Assembly: GCA_005883675.1 (NCBI GenBank)
Contig: VBCM01000194.1
Location: 1 to 50,859, forward strand
DNA length: 50,859 nt
Source: Betaproteobacteria bacterium
GTDB lineage: Bacteria; Pseudomonadota; Gammaproteobacteria; Burkholderiales; SG8-39
Direction of reading: 5' to 3'
The first letter of the stretch is position 1. The number at the start of each line of letters is the position of its first letter. The position numbers and the translations under genes are program-made. Below the pieces are notes generated by a model. It was given only the letters and a program-made list of their open reading frames with translations. It did not search any database and was not told where the DNA came from. Positions 32,448-40,249 of this stretch are shown here, piece by piece.

Positions 32448-35058
32448 AGGGCTTAAGCAGCGCCTCGAGCTCCGCAGCGGGAAGCGGCTTGCTAAAGAGA
32501 AAGCCTTGCGCTTGGTCGCAGCGCAGCAGCCTGAGCAGCTGCGCCTGCTGCTCGGTTTCCACGCCCTCGGCGACCACCTTGAGGCGCAAGGCCTGCGCGA
32601 GCGAGATGATCGCCGAGATGATGCTCGTGTGGTCGGCGTGCTCGGTCACGCCCTGCACGAAGCTGCGGTCGATCTTCAGCGTGTCGACCGGCAGCCGGCT
32701 GAGATAGGCGAGCGAGGAATAGCCGGTGCCGAAGTCGTCGAGCGCCATGCGCAGTCCCATTTCGCGCAGCTCGCGCAGCTTGCGGATGCTCTCATCGACA
32801 TCCGACATCAGCAGGCTCTCCGTGATCTCGAGGTCGACGCCGCCGCCGTCGGCGCCGATCGCGCCGAGCGCCCCGCGCACGTCCTGCACGAAGCTCTTGC
32901 GGCGCAGCTGCACTGCAGAGACGTTCACCGCGATACGCGGCACGGCGAGGCCCTTTGCACGCCATGCCGCGTACTGGGCCTTCGTCGCGGCGAGGACCTG
33001 CTGCCCCGCCTCGAAGATGAGGCCGGTCTGCTCGAGCACCGGCACGAACTTCGCGGGCGATATCAGCGCGCCATCCGGTCCGTGCCAGCGCATCAGTGCC
33101 TCAAGGCCAACCATCTCGCGCGTAGCAAGGTCGACCTTTGGCTGGAAGTGCAGGAAGAGCTCGCCCTTCTCCACCGCCTTGTGCACCCGGTGCTCGAGCT
33201 CGACCTGCTCCGCGACGCGCGCATTGATGCTCGGCGCGTAGAACAGATACCGCTCGCCGGTTTCCTTGGCCCGCTTGAGCGCCGCCTCGGCATTGCGAAA
33301 GACGGAATCGGCGTCCGCGCCGTCATCGGGCGAAACGGCAATCCCAGACTTCGCCGTGACGAGGACCTCTTTGCCCGCGATGTTGAACGGCGCGCCAAAA
33401 ACATTGGCGGCCTCCAGTCCCCGGGCGACGTTTTCCGCGCCGCGGATGTTCGGATACATGAGCGCGAACACGTTCCCGCCCAGGCGCGCGACGCGGCCGA
33501 TGTCGCCGGCGGCGTCGCGCAAGCGCTGCGCCACAGCCTTGAGCAGGGCATCGCCCAGCTGGCGGCCGAGCGTATCGTTGATGGCCTTGAAGCGCTCGAG
33601 GTCCGTGATGATGAGCGCGAGCTTGGAGCGCGACGTTCCCACCGCCTGCAGCGCCTCGCTCAGCCGCTCGTGGAATAGCGTGCGGTTGGGCAACCCGGTA
33701 AGCGGGTCATAGAGCGCGAGATAGGTGAGCTGATCCTGCTTGACGATGAGCTCCAGCGCGAAGGAGATGTTCGCGGTGAGCTCCTCGAGCATGCGCATCT
33801 CGTCCTGATCGAAGAAGCCCGCCTCGCGCGCATGCAGGCCGAGCAGGCCGATCGGCTTCGCATCGACCACCAGCGGGAAACTGGCTGCGGCGCCGATGCC
33901 GCTTGCGAGAAAGCGCGGCCGATCGCGCGCCGGCACATCGGCGTCGTGGGCGACGTCGTTCCACAACGCCGACCTGCCAGTGCGCAACGCTATGCCACTG
34001 GTGGTGCGGCCTGCCGGCGTATCGGCGGACATCGCCACCGCTATGGTGTCCAGGTGGGCGATGCTCGTCCCTTGGCGCACGACCCATTGCACCATGCCGT
34101 CATCGCGCAGCATGCCTATGTGCGCGCCAGCAAAGTTGCCGATCTCCACGGCGATCCGACAAATCTCCTCGAACAGGGCGTCGCGCTCACGCAGGCGCAC
34201 CAGCGTCGAATTGATGCTGCTCGTAAAATGGCGGATCCGCGACAAGCGCGCGATGCGCGCGCGGTGCTCGAACTGCTCGGTCATGTCGCGCGCGAGGCCG
34301 TCGATGCGCTCGGGGCGGCCGTCGCCGCCGCGCACCAGCTTGCCGCGCGCGTTGATCCAGCGCTCGCCGCGGGTCGGCACGATGATGCGGTAATCGAAAT
34401 CGAACGCCTCGCCATCGTGCAGGCGGCGCCACGCGCTCAGCACTGCGTCGCGGTCACTGGGATGGATCTGCTGCTTCCACAGGTCGGGATCGAGCAGCAA
34501 CGCCTGCGGCTCGTAGCCGAACACTTCCTTCGCCGCCGGGCTAGCGTAGATCACTTCGCCGGTCTGCGCGTCGATCGACCATAGCACGTCGGGGATGGAG
34601 GTAAAGATGCTCGTCAGCCGCTCGCGCGCAAGGTCGAGCTCGGCCTCGGCGCGTTGCTTCTCGCGGCGCTCCCGCGCCTCGGCGAGCGCGCGCTCCACGG
34701 CTGCGGGCAGGCGGACCAGGTTGGCCTTCAGCACGTAGTCGGTCGCTCCGCTCTTCAGCGCGCGGATGGCATATTCCTCGCCGATCGTGCCGGAGACAAA
34801 GATAAAGGGCACGTCCGGACACAGTTCGGTCGCGAGGCGCAGCGCCGCCATGCCGTCGAACTGCGGCATGGAGAAATCCGAGAGGATGATGTCGGGCGCG
34901 AACTCGCGCAGCGCCGCTTCGAAGGACTCCTGGCTCTCGACGATGCGGTGGCCGACGCGCAGGCCCGCGCGCTTGAGTTCGCGCACCTCGAGTTCGGCGT
35001 CGCTCGCGACATCCTCGGTGAGCAGCACGCGGATCGTGGGTGCCGGCATGCCGATCAC
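32443..35058 (-). CDS. REC-PAS-GAF-GGDEF(degenerate)-EAL protein
   Basis: Receiver SDFSMPQFDGM, PAS, GAF, GGDEF position reads GGNVF, EAL domain with EALMRW, NVSAVQL, DDFGTGYSSLAYL, LKIDRSF, EGVE. Confidence 0.93.
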   Translation of the reverse strand: MIGMPAPTIRVLLTEDVASDAELEVRELKRAGLRVGHRIVESQESFEAALREFAPDIILSDFSMPQFDGMAALRLATELCPDVPFIFVSGTIGEEYAIRALKSGATDYVLKANLVRLPAAVERALAEARERREKQRAEAELDLARERLTSIFTSIPDVLWSIDAQTGEVIYASPAAKEVFGYEPQALLLDPDLWKQQIHPSDRDAVLSAWRRLHDGEAFDFDYRIIVPTRGERWINARGKLVRGGDGRPERIDGLARDMTEQFEHRARIARLSRIRHFTSSINSTLVRLRERDALFEEICRIAVEIGNFAGAHIGMLRDDGMVQWVVRQGTSIAHLDTIAVAMSADTPAGRTTSGIALRTGRSALWNDVAHDADVPARDRPRFLASGIGAAASFPLVVDAKPIGLLGLHAREAGFFDQDEMRMLEELTANISFALELIVKQDQLTYLALYDPLTGLPNRTLFHERLSEALQAVGTSRSKLALIITDLERFKAINDTLGRQLGDALLKAVAQRLRDAAGDIGRVARLGGNVFALMYPNIRGAENVARGLEAANVFGAPFNIAGKEVLVTAKSGIAVSPDDGADADSVFRNAEAALKRAKETGERYLFYAPSINARVAEQVELEHRVHKAVEKGELFLHFQPKVDLATREMVGLEALMRWHGPDGALISPAKFVPVLEQTGLIFEAGQQVLAATKAQYAAWRAKGLAVPRIAVNVSAVQLRRKSFVQDVRGALGAIGADGGGVDLEITESLLMSDVDESIRKLRELREMGLRMALDDFGTGYSSLAYLSRLPVDTLKIDRSFVQGVTEHADHTSIISAIISLAQALRLKVVAEGVETEQQAQLLRLLRCDQAQGFLFSKPLPAAELEALLKPL

Positions 35059-35495
35059 TGTGGCACCCGGGTGGTGAGCAGCCAGTAAAGGCCGATCTTC
35101 GCCACCGTCTCGATAAACTGATTGAACTGCACGGGCTTGACGATGTAGCTGTTCACGCCAAGGCGGTAGCTCTCGAGGACATCGCGCTCTTCATTGGAAG
35201 AGGTCATGACAACGACCGGGATGCTGCGGGTTGTCGGATCTGCCTTCAGCTGCCGGAGCACTTCGATGCCGTCGATCTTCGGCATCTTGATGTCCAGCAG
35301 CACAAGCTTGGGCGGGCGTGACGGGTCGCGGCCGACATACTGACCCCTGCAGAAAAGGTAATCGAGCGCTTCAGCGCCATCCTTCACCCAGCGCACCTGA
35401 TTCGCGAGGTTGTGGCGTCGCAGCGCTCGCATTGTCATTTCGGCGTCCTCGCTGTTGTCCTCAGCGAGCAGGATTTCGACTTGTTCATCGGCCAT
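35055..35495 (-). CDS. Single-domain response regulator (Rcp1-like)
   Basis: ILLAEDNSEDAEMTMRALRRHNLANQVRWVKDGAEALDYLF...LLDIKMPKIDG...KPVQF. Confidence 0.93.
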   Translation of the reverse strand: MADEQVEILLAEDNSEDAEMTMRALRRHNLANQVRWVKDGAEALDYLFCRGQYVGRDPSRPPKLVLLDIKMPKIDGIEVLRQLKADPTTRSIPVVVMTSSNEERDVLESYRLGVNSYIVKPVQFNQFIETVAKIGLYWLLTTRVPQ

Positions 35496-35498
35496 GGC

Positions 35499-38012
35499 TC
35501 AGCTCAGCGCGGGAAGTGAAAAGAAAAAGCACGCACCGTCGCCCGGTTTGCCTTCCGCCCAAACACGTCCGTTATGGCGCGCGACGATGCGCTGCACGAT
35601 GGCGAGGCCCACACCCGTGCCTTCGAACTCGTCGGCGCGGTGCAGCCGCTGGAACACGCCGAACAGCTTGCCGGCGTAGCGCATGTCGAAGCCGGCACCG
35701 TTGTCGCGCACCCAATAGACGTTCTGCGTCGGCTCCCCGCGCGCGCCGATTTCAACGCGTGGGTCGGGCTTGTTGGCGCTGTACTTCAGCGCATTGCCGA
35801 TGAGATTGATCCACGCTTGCCTGAGCAATGCGCTATCGCCGTTGACCGGCGGCAGCGCCGAGCATTGCACCGCTCGTTCACCGCGCAGCTCGTCCGCTAC
35901 TTGCCGCGCAAGGCGCGTCATATCGACCGGCGCGCTCACCGCCTGTTGCCGGTTAAGCCGGGAGAAGGCAAGCAGGTCATCGATCAGCTGGCCCATGCGC
36001 TTCGCGTTCGCGCGCACCACGCCGAGCAGGCGGCGGGCGTCGTCATCGAGCCCCTCGGCGTGATCCTCCTCGAGCATGCGCGCGTACCCGTCGATTGCGC
36101 GCAGCGGGGCGCGCAAGTCGTGTGAAACCGAATAGCTGAAGCCCTCGAGCTCCTGGTTCGCTATCTGGAGCTCTGCGGTGCGCTGCTGCACGCGTCCCTC
36201 GAGTTCGGCAGCATGCCCTTTGACGCGCTCAACAAGGCGCGCCTGCATCATGGCGATTGCGAGCTGGGTCGCGACCTCTTGCGCGATATTGGTCTGCTCG
36301 GGCGTAAAGGCATTTTTCTCGCCACCGAAGCTCACGGCACCGAGCAGCTCACCCCCGGCGATCATCGGCACCGCTATGTAGGCATGCACGCCCGAGGCGA
36401 GCAGCGCCTGGCGTTCCGGCGTCGCCGGCAGCGTATCGGCATCGATGAACTGCGCTTCACCCCTGCGCAGAGCCTCCAGATCGCCCATCAGACGGATCGA
36501 GTAACGCACGCCCGGCCCGACATGCGTGCGTTGCCGACCGGCCGCTGCGATCCACTCCACTTCAGCGGCCTGGAGATCGAAGCGGTTGATGATGGCGCGC
36601 GGCACGCCGAGCAGCCGTCGCAGCGGCTGGATCACCGCCGCGGCAATCGCGCTCGGCGGCTGCTCGCTCACCATGGCGCGGTCGATTTCGCTGAGAATGC
36701 GAAGCCGTTCGGCATGCATGGCGAGCGCGCGCTTGCGCTCGCTCACGTCGAATACCGTCGAGCGGCTCATGAGATAGCGTCCCGCTGCATCGGTGATGCT
36801 TGTCGCATTGAGCGAACCGGTGAACGTCGAGCCGTCCTTGCGCCGGTACTCGAACTCCGCGTCGCGCAGCCAGCCTTGCTTTCGGAACAGCGGAAAGATC
36901 TCGCGCCAGAAGCGCTGGGCACTCGCGGGGGTCATCAGGTCGGCGTGGCGCATCTTTCCGACGACCTCGTCTCGCGAGTACCCGAGCCAGGAGAGCCAAG
37001 TGTCGTTGATGCGGATGATGAGGCCGTTCGCGTCGACCGAGTGGTAGCCGCACGGTGCTCGGTTGTAGAGGTCCTTAAGCTCGCGGCGCTGACGCAGCAG
37101 ATGCAGCGAAAGCAACGCCACGGCGGCGCAAAAACTCAGGATGATGGCGTAGCCCACGAGTAGCCGCTGCAGCTGGTTCTCGCGAGCGGCAAAGGCCTGC
37201 GTGCTCGGCTGCTCCATCAGCACGCCCCAACCGTGCCGGCTTGCCACGTAGGCGAACACGTACGGCTCGTCGGTCCCCGGGCGATCGGCCACGTCGACGC
37301 CTCGCAGGCCTTGCAGCAGCCGCGCGACCGCGGGATGCGCCGAAAGGTCGGGCGGCTCGGTCGCAGGCAGCGCCGTCGGATGGAAGGCGGCGGTGCCGCG
37401 AGCATCGATGACATGCAGCGAGCCGCCGGGCCCGACGTCGGTGGCGCGCGCCCAATCGAAGAACGAGTCGAGACCAATTTGCAACTGCAGGATGCCGCTC
37501 GGTGCTCCAGCGGCGCTGCCGATGGGCACAGCCACGGCGAACACATGCCGTCGCGGTGCCGCCGCCCGCAGATAGACGCTCGACACATAGGGGCGCCAAG
37601 TCCGGCTGACACCGGCGTACCACTCGCGATGAGCGAAGCTTTGTCCCTGGACCGCGCTCACCTCGGGGATGTCCGCCATGAGCTTGCCGCCCGCGTCATA
37701 GAGGACGATGCGGTCGACGAACGCAAATTGGCTCGGCACCTCGTTCAGGATGCGCACGGCAGCTCTCCATTGGCCGGCAGCCACGAGCTCGCGGAAGCGC
37801 ACGCGCGTCGCGAGTGAGGTGCCTAGATCCACCATGCGATCGAGTCTCTCGGAAAGCGTTGCCGCGGCGAGCTGCGTAAGCGCGAGCCGGCGCTCCATGA
37901 CTACCTCCGTGAGCTCCCGCTTCACGGAGTCGTAGATGTGCAGGGCGAGCGCGACGAAAAGCAAAACGAGAAGCGCCGCTCCTACATAAGCAACGCGCGG
38001 CGCGTTCGGCAT
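35499..38012 (-). CDS. Membrane sensor histidine kinase (Cache-PAS-GAF-HisKA-HATPase)
   Basis: N-terminal TM + periplasmic Cache-like region, PAS, GAF, FSYSVSHDLRAPLRAIDGYARML, HATPase DNGAGFDMRYAGKLFGVFQRLH; start taken as ATG 38012. Confidence 0.9.
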   Translation of the reverse strand: MPNAPRVAYVGAALLVLLFVALALHIYDSVKRELTEVVMERRLALTQLAAATLSERLDRMVDLGTSLATRVRFRELVAAGQWRAAVRILNEVPSQFAFVDRIVLYDAGGKLMADIPEVSAVQGQSFAHREWYAGVSRTWRPYVSSVYLRAAAPRRHVFAVAVPIGSAAGAPSGILQLQIGLDSFFDWARATDVGPGGSLHVIDARGTAAFHPTALPATEPPDLSAHPAVARLLQGLRGVDVADRPGTDEPYVFAYVASRHGWGVLMEQPSTQAFAARENQLQRLLVGYAIILSFCAAVALLSLHLLRQRRELKDLYNRAPCGYHSVDANGLIIRINDTWLSWLGYSRDEVVGKMRHADLMTPASAQRFWREIFPLFRKQGWLRDAEFEYRRKDGSTFTGSLNATSITDAAGRYLMSRSTVFDVSERKRALAMHAERLRILSEIDRAMVSEQPPSAIAAAVIQPLRRLLGVPRAIINRFDLQAAEVEWIAAAGRQRTHVGPGVRYSIRLMGDLEALRRGEAQFIDADTLPATPERQALLASGVHAYIAVPMIAGGELLGAVSFGGEKNAFTPEQTNIAQEVATQLAIAMMQARLVERVKGHAAELEGRVQQRTAELQIANQELEGFSYSVSHDLRAPLRAIDGYARMLEEDHAEGLDDDARRLLGVVRANAKRMGQLIDDLLAFSRLNRQQAVSAPVDMTRLARQVADELRGERAVQCSALPPVNGDSALLRQAWINLIGNALKYSANKPDPRVEIGARGEPTQNVYWVRDNGAGFDMRYAGKLFGVFQRLHRADEFEGTGVGLAIVQRIVARHNGRVWAEGKPGDGACFFFSLPALS

Positions 38013-38127
38013 GTGCGCGCTACCCGATTCGCGGACATATTTATTGGCCAAAATCAAAGGATAAGCGAAGTAACGTAAGGTGTCTTCTGACCTTCCGAAA
38101 GGCCTTATCAGCAAACCTGCAACCAAC

Positions 38128-38143
38128 TGTGCGTTTACGCACA
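38128..38143. promoter_or_regulatory. 16-bp perfect inverted repeat TGTGCG-TTTA-CGCACA (candidate Crp-type operator)
   Basis: Exact dyad in the intergenic region between the histidine kinase and the peptide operon; outer TGTG-N8-CACA matches Crp half-site spacing. Confidence 0.35.
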
Positions 38144-38323
38144 CTTTTGCGCCTAAAGCTGCGCAAGCGCGCATGCGCGCGCCGGCGTTTCGGTGGCAGG
38201 CGAGCCATCTCGCCTCATTAGCCGCGTGGTCCGCGGGCTTCGCGGCCGCGGGGCAAAACCTTTCATTGTTTCCGGCGCCGGTGCGTTTGATGAAGCGGTG
38301 GCTTTTTTGCGCCAATCGGGATG

Positions 38324-38343
38324 CGCGCTGCATTCGCAGCGCG
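38324..38343 (+). promoter_or_regulatory. Perfect 8-bp stem/4-nt loop hairpin in the putative 5' leader of the peptide gene
   Basis: CGCGCTGC-ATTC-GCAGCGCG, about 26 nt upstream of the peptide ATG. Confidence 0.4.
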
Positions 38344-38369
38344 GACCAAAACTGCGAGGAGAACACGCT

Positions 38370-38549
38370 ATGTCGAAGAAGCAGAGCCAAATCGTGCGCA
38401 AGCCGTCGAAGAAAATCGCTGACGCGCGCCGCGTCCGCTACGGCGGCGGCTCCATGCCGCGTGTGCTGCGTTCGGCGGACAAGCTGACCCAAGACTCACG
38501 CACGATCCGCTTTGGTGGCGGCTCGATGCCCGCGAGCCTCAGAAAGTAA
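38370..38549 (+). CDS. 59-aa basic small protein with duplicated R(Y/F)GGGSMP motif, function unknown
   Basis: ATG at 38370 preceded by GAGGAG Shine-Dalgarno; MSKKQSQIVRKPSKKIADARRVRYGGGSMPRVLRSADKLTQDSRTIRFGGGSMPASLRK; repeats differ at synonymous sites. Confidence 0.82.
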   Translation: MSKKQSQIVRKPSKKIADARRVRYGGGSMPRVLRSADKLTQDSRTIRFGGGSMPASLRK

Positions 38550-38558
38550 GTTGCCGCG

Positions 38559-39320
38559 ATGACCGAAACACACCAGCCGAACCCCGTGGTCACTTTCTAC
38601 GGGGCAGTGCCGGGCATCCGTGCGCCGATACGCGCGGATGCGTCTGGACTGGGAACGCTGCCGTCGCGCGGCTTTCAATACTGCGAAGCGCTGAGGACGG
38701 CATCGTCCTTCGGCTGGTATGTGTTTCCGCCGATCGATTTCACGCTGCAGTGGGACGGCTCACAGATCATCTGGACGTATCGTGGTGCCAAAGGCTGGTA
38801 CCCGCTCACCAGTGCGCAGTTCCCCGGCTTTCAGGCGGTATTTGACCGTGCGGCGCCGAAGCGGCTGCGAGGATTCGCGCCGCCGTTCCTCAGCGCCATT
38901 CCCGAGCCGGGCATCATCCAGTTGTGGACCGGCTTGTTCGTCGCGAGCGCGGAGAACTGGAGCATCCTGATACGGCCGCCAGCGAACTTGCCCCGCAATC
39001 TGGCCTACGAGCCTTACGAAGGCATCGTGGAAAGCGACCGCTGGTTCGGGCCACTCTTCACCAATATCCGCCTCATCAAAACGGACGTGCCGATCGTCTT
39101 CAGCACCGAAATGCCGCTGCTGCAGGTGCAGCCGCTCCATCGCAGCACGTATGCGGAAGAGGTAACAAACCGCTTCGGCATGGTGCCGGCGCTCGCCGAT
39201 TTCCCTCCTCACGCGTGGGAACGCTATGAGACTAACATCGTAAAACCGCGCGAGATCGGCGCCTACGCCACCGAAGTGCGGCGACGTCGCCGCAGCGGCT
39301 GCCCGGTCCACGCCGGGTGA
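38559..39320 (+). CDS. DUF6065-like protein of unknown function
   Basis: GWYVFPPIDFTLQWDGS...GLFVASAENWSILIRPPANLPRNLAYEPYEGIVESDRW..NIRLIKTDVPIVFSTEMPLLQVQPL recalled as resembling the DUF6065 pattern; 9 nt after the peptide stop. Confidence 0.65.
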   Translation: MTETHQPNPVVTFYGAVPGIRAPIRADASGLGTLPSRGFQYCEALRTASSFGWYVFPPIDFTLQWDGSQIIWTYRGAKGWYPLTSAQFPGFQAVFDRAAPKRLRGFAPPFLSAIPEPGIIQLWTGLFVASAENWSILIRPPANLPRNLAYEPYEGIVESDRWFGPLFTNIRLIKTDVPIVFSTEMPLLQVQPLHRSTYAEEVTNRFGMVPALADFPPHAWERYETNIVKPREIGAYATEVRRRRRSGCPVHAG

Positions 39321-40249
39321 ACGGCTACTTCGCCGCGGCGCTCGCCGTGCTCATCTGGGCGGCGTACCCGGTCGCCACGCGTGCTGGAGTCACCGGGTCG
39401 TTCACCGCGCAGGAGCTGGTGACGCTGCGCTTCGGCATCGGCGCGCTGCTCTTCCTACCCTACCTGCTGGTGCATTTTCGCGCCATCACTCGCGAGGCCT
39501 GGCTGCGCGGCGTGCCGCTCACGCTCTTTCAGGGCGCCGGCATGGGGGCGCTGGTGATCTTTGGCCTGCAATTCGCTCCCGCGAATCACCAGGCAGCGCT
39601 CGGTCCCGGCGTCTGTTCGACCTGGGTCGCGTTGCTCGCGTTTCTGGTGTTTGCCCGCCGGCCATCGCCGCGCATCATGATCGGCGCGACCTTGTGCGCG
39701 ATCGGCGTATTCGCACTCACCTCATGGGGCGCGGGCAAGCACAACCAGGCGGTGCTTGGCGGCGATGCCATGTTCCTCGCCGCTTCAGCCCTTGGCGCGC
39801 TCTACGTGCTGCAGCTTCGCAGCTGGGGCGTCAGCGCGATGCAGGCGGCGGCCATTGTGACAGTGTATTCGGGCGTGATCGTGGTGCCTTGGCATCTATG
39901 GTCCGCGTCCGAGCCGCTGTGGCGCGTTGCGCCGGTCGAGCTTCTCTGGCAAACGCTGTGGCAGGGCGTGCTGATCGGCTGCGTTGCGCTCATTGCATTC
40001 AACCAAGCCATCACCCGCTTGGGCCCCGAGCGCTCGAGCGCGATGATCGCGCTCGTACCGGTGCTGAGCGCCGTCCTAGGGTTTATCTTCCTGCGCGAAG
40101 TTCCCTCGACCGGCGAAGTCGCCGCCATCCTCGCCATCTCCGCCGGCGTATCGGTCAGCGCGTCGCTACCGCGGCAGCCCGGCCTCGACCAGAGCTGCGA
40201 TGAAGCGTCGGGCCTGCGGGGTGTCGCGGCCCGGATAGCGCGCTTCTAA
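39317..40249 (+). CDS. EamA/DMT-superfamily transporter, GTG start
   Basis: Ten hydrophobic segments, two EamA repeats (…AALAVLIWAAYPVATRAG…; …LIALVPVLSAVLGFIFLREVPSTGEVAAILAISAGV); GTG 39317 overlaps the upstream TGA. Confidence 0.9.
   Translation: MNGYFAAALAVLIWAAYPVATRAGVTGSFTAQELVTLRFGIGALLFLPYLLVHFRAITREAWLRGVPLTLFQGAGMGALVIFGLQFAPANHQAALGPGVCSTWVALLAFLVFARRPSPRIMIGATLCAIGVFALTSWGAGKHNQAVLGGDAMFLAASALGALYVLQLRSWGVSAMQAAAIVTVYSGVIVVPWHLWSASEPLWRVAPVELLWQTLWQGVLIGCVALIAFNQAITRLGPERSSAMIALVPVLSAVLGFIFLREVPSTGEVAAILAISAGVSVSASLPRQPGLDQSCDEASGLRGVAARIARF

Noticed and set aside
38080-38487. 135-aa plus-strand ORF overlapping the peptide gene in another frame
   Set aside because: No good RBS and Cys/Arg/Ser/Ala-rich non-protein-like composition; the 59-aa frame has the SD sequence and the codon-level repeat conservation.
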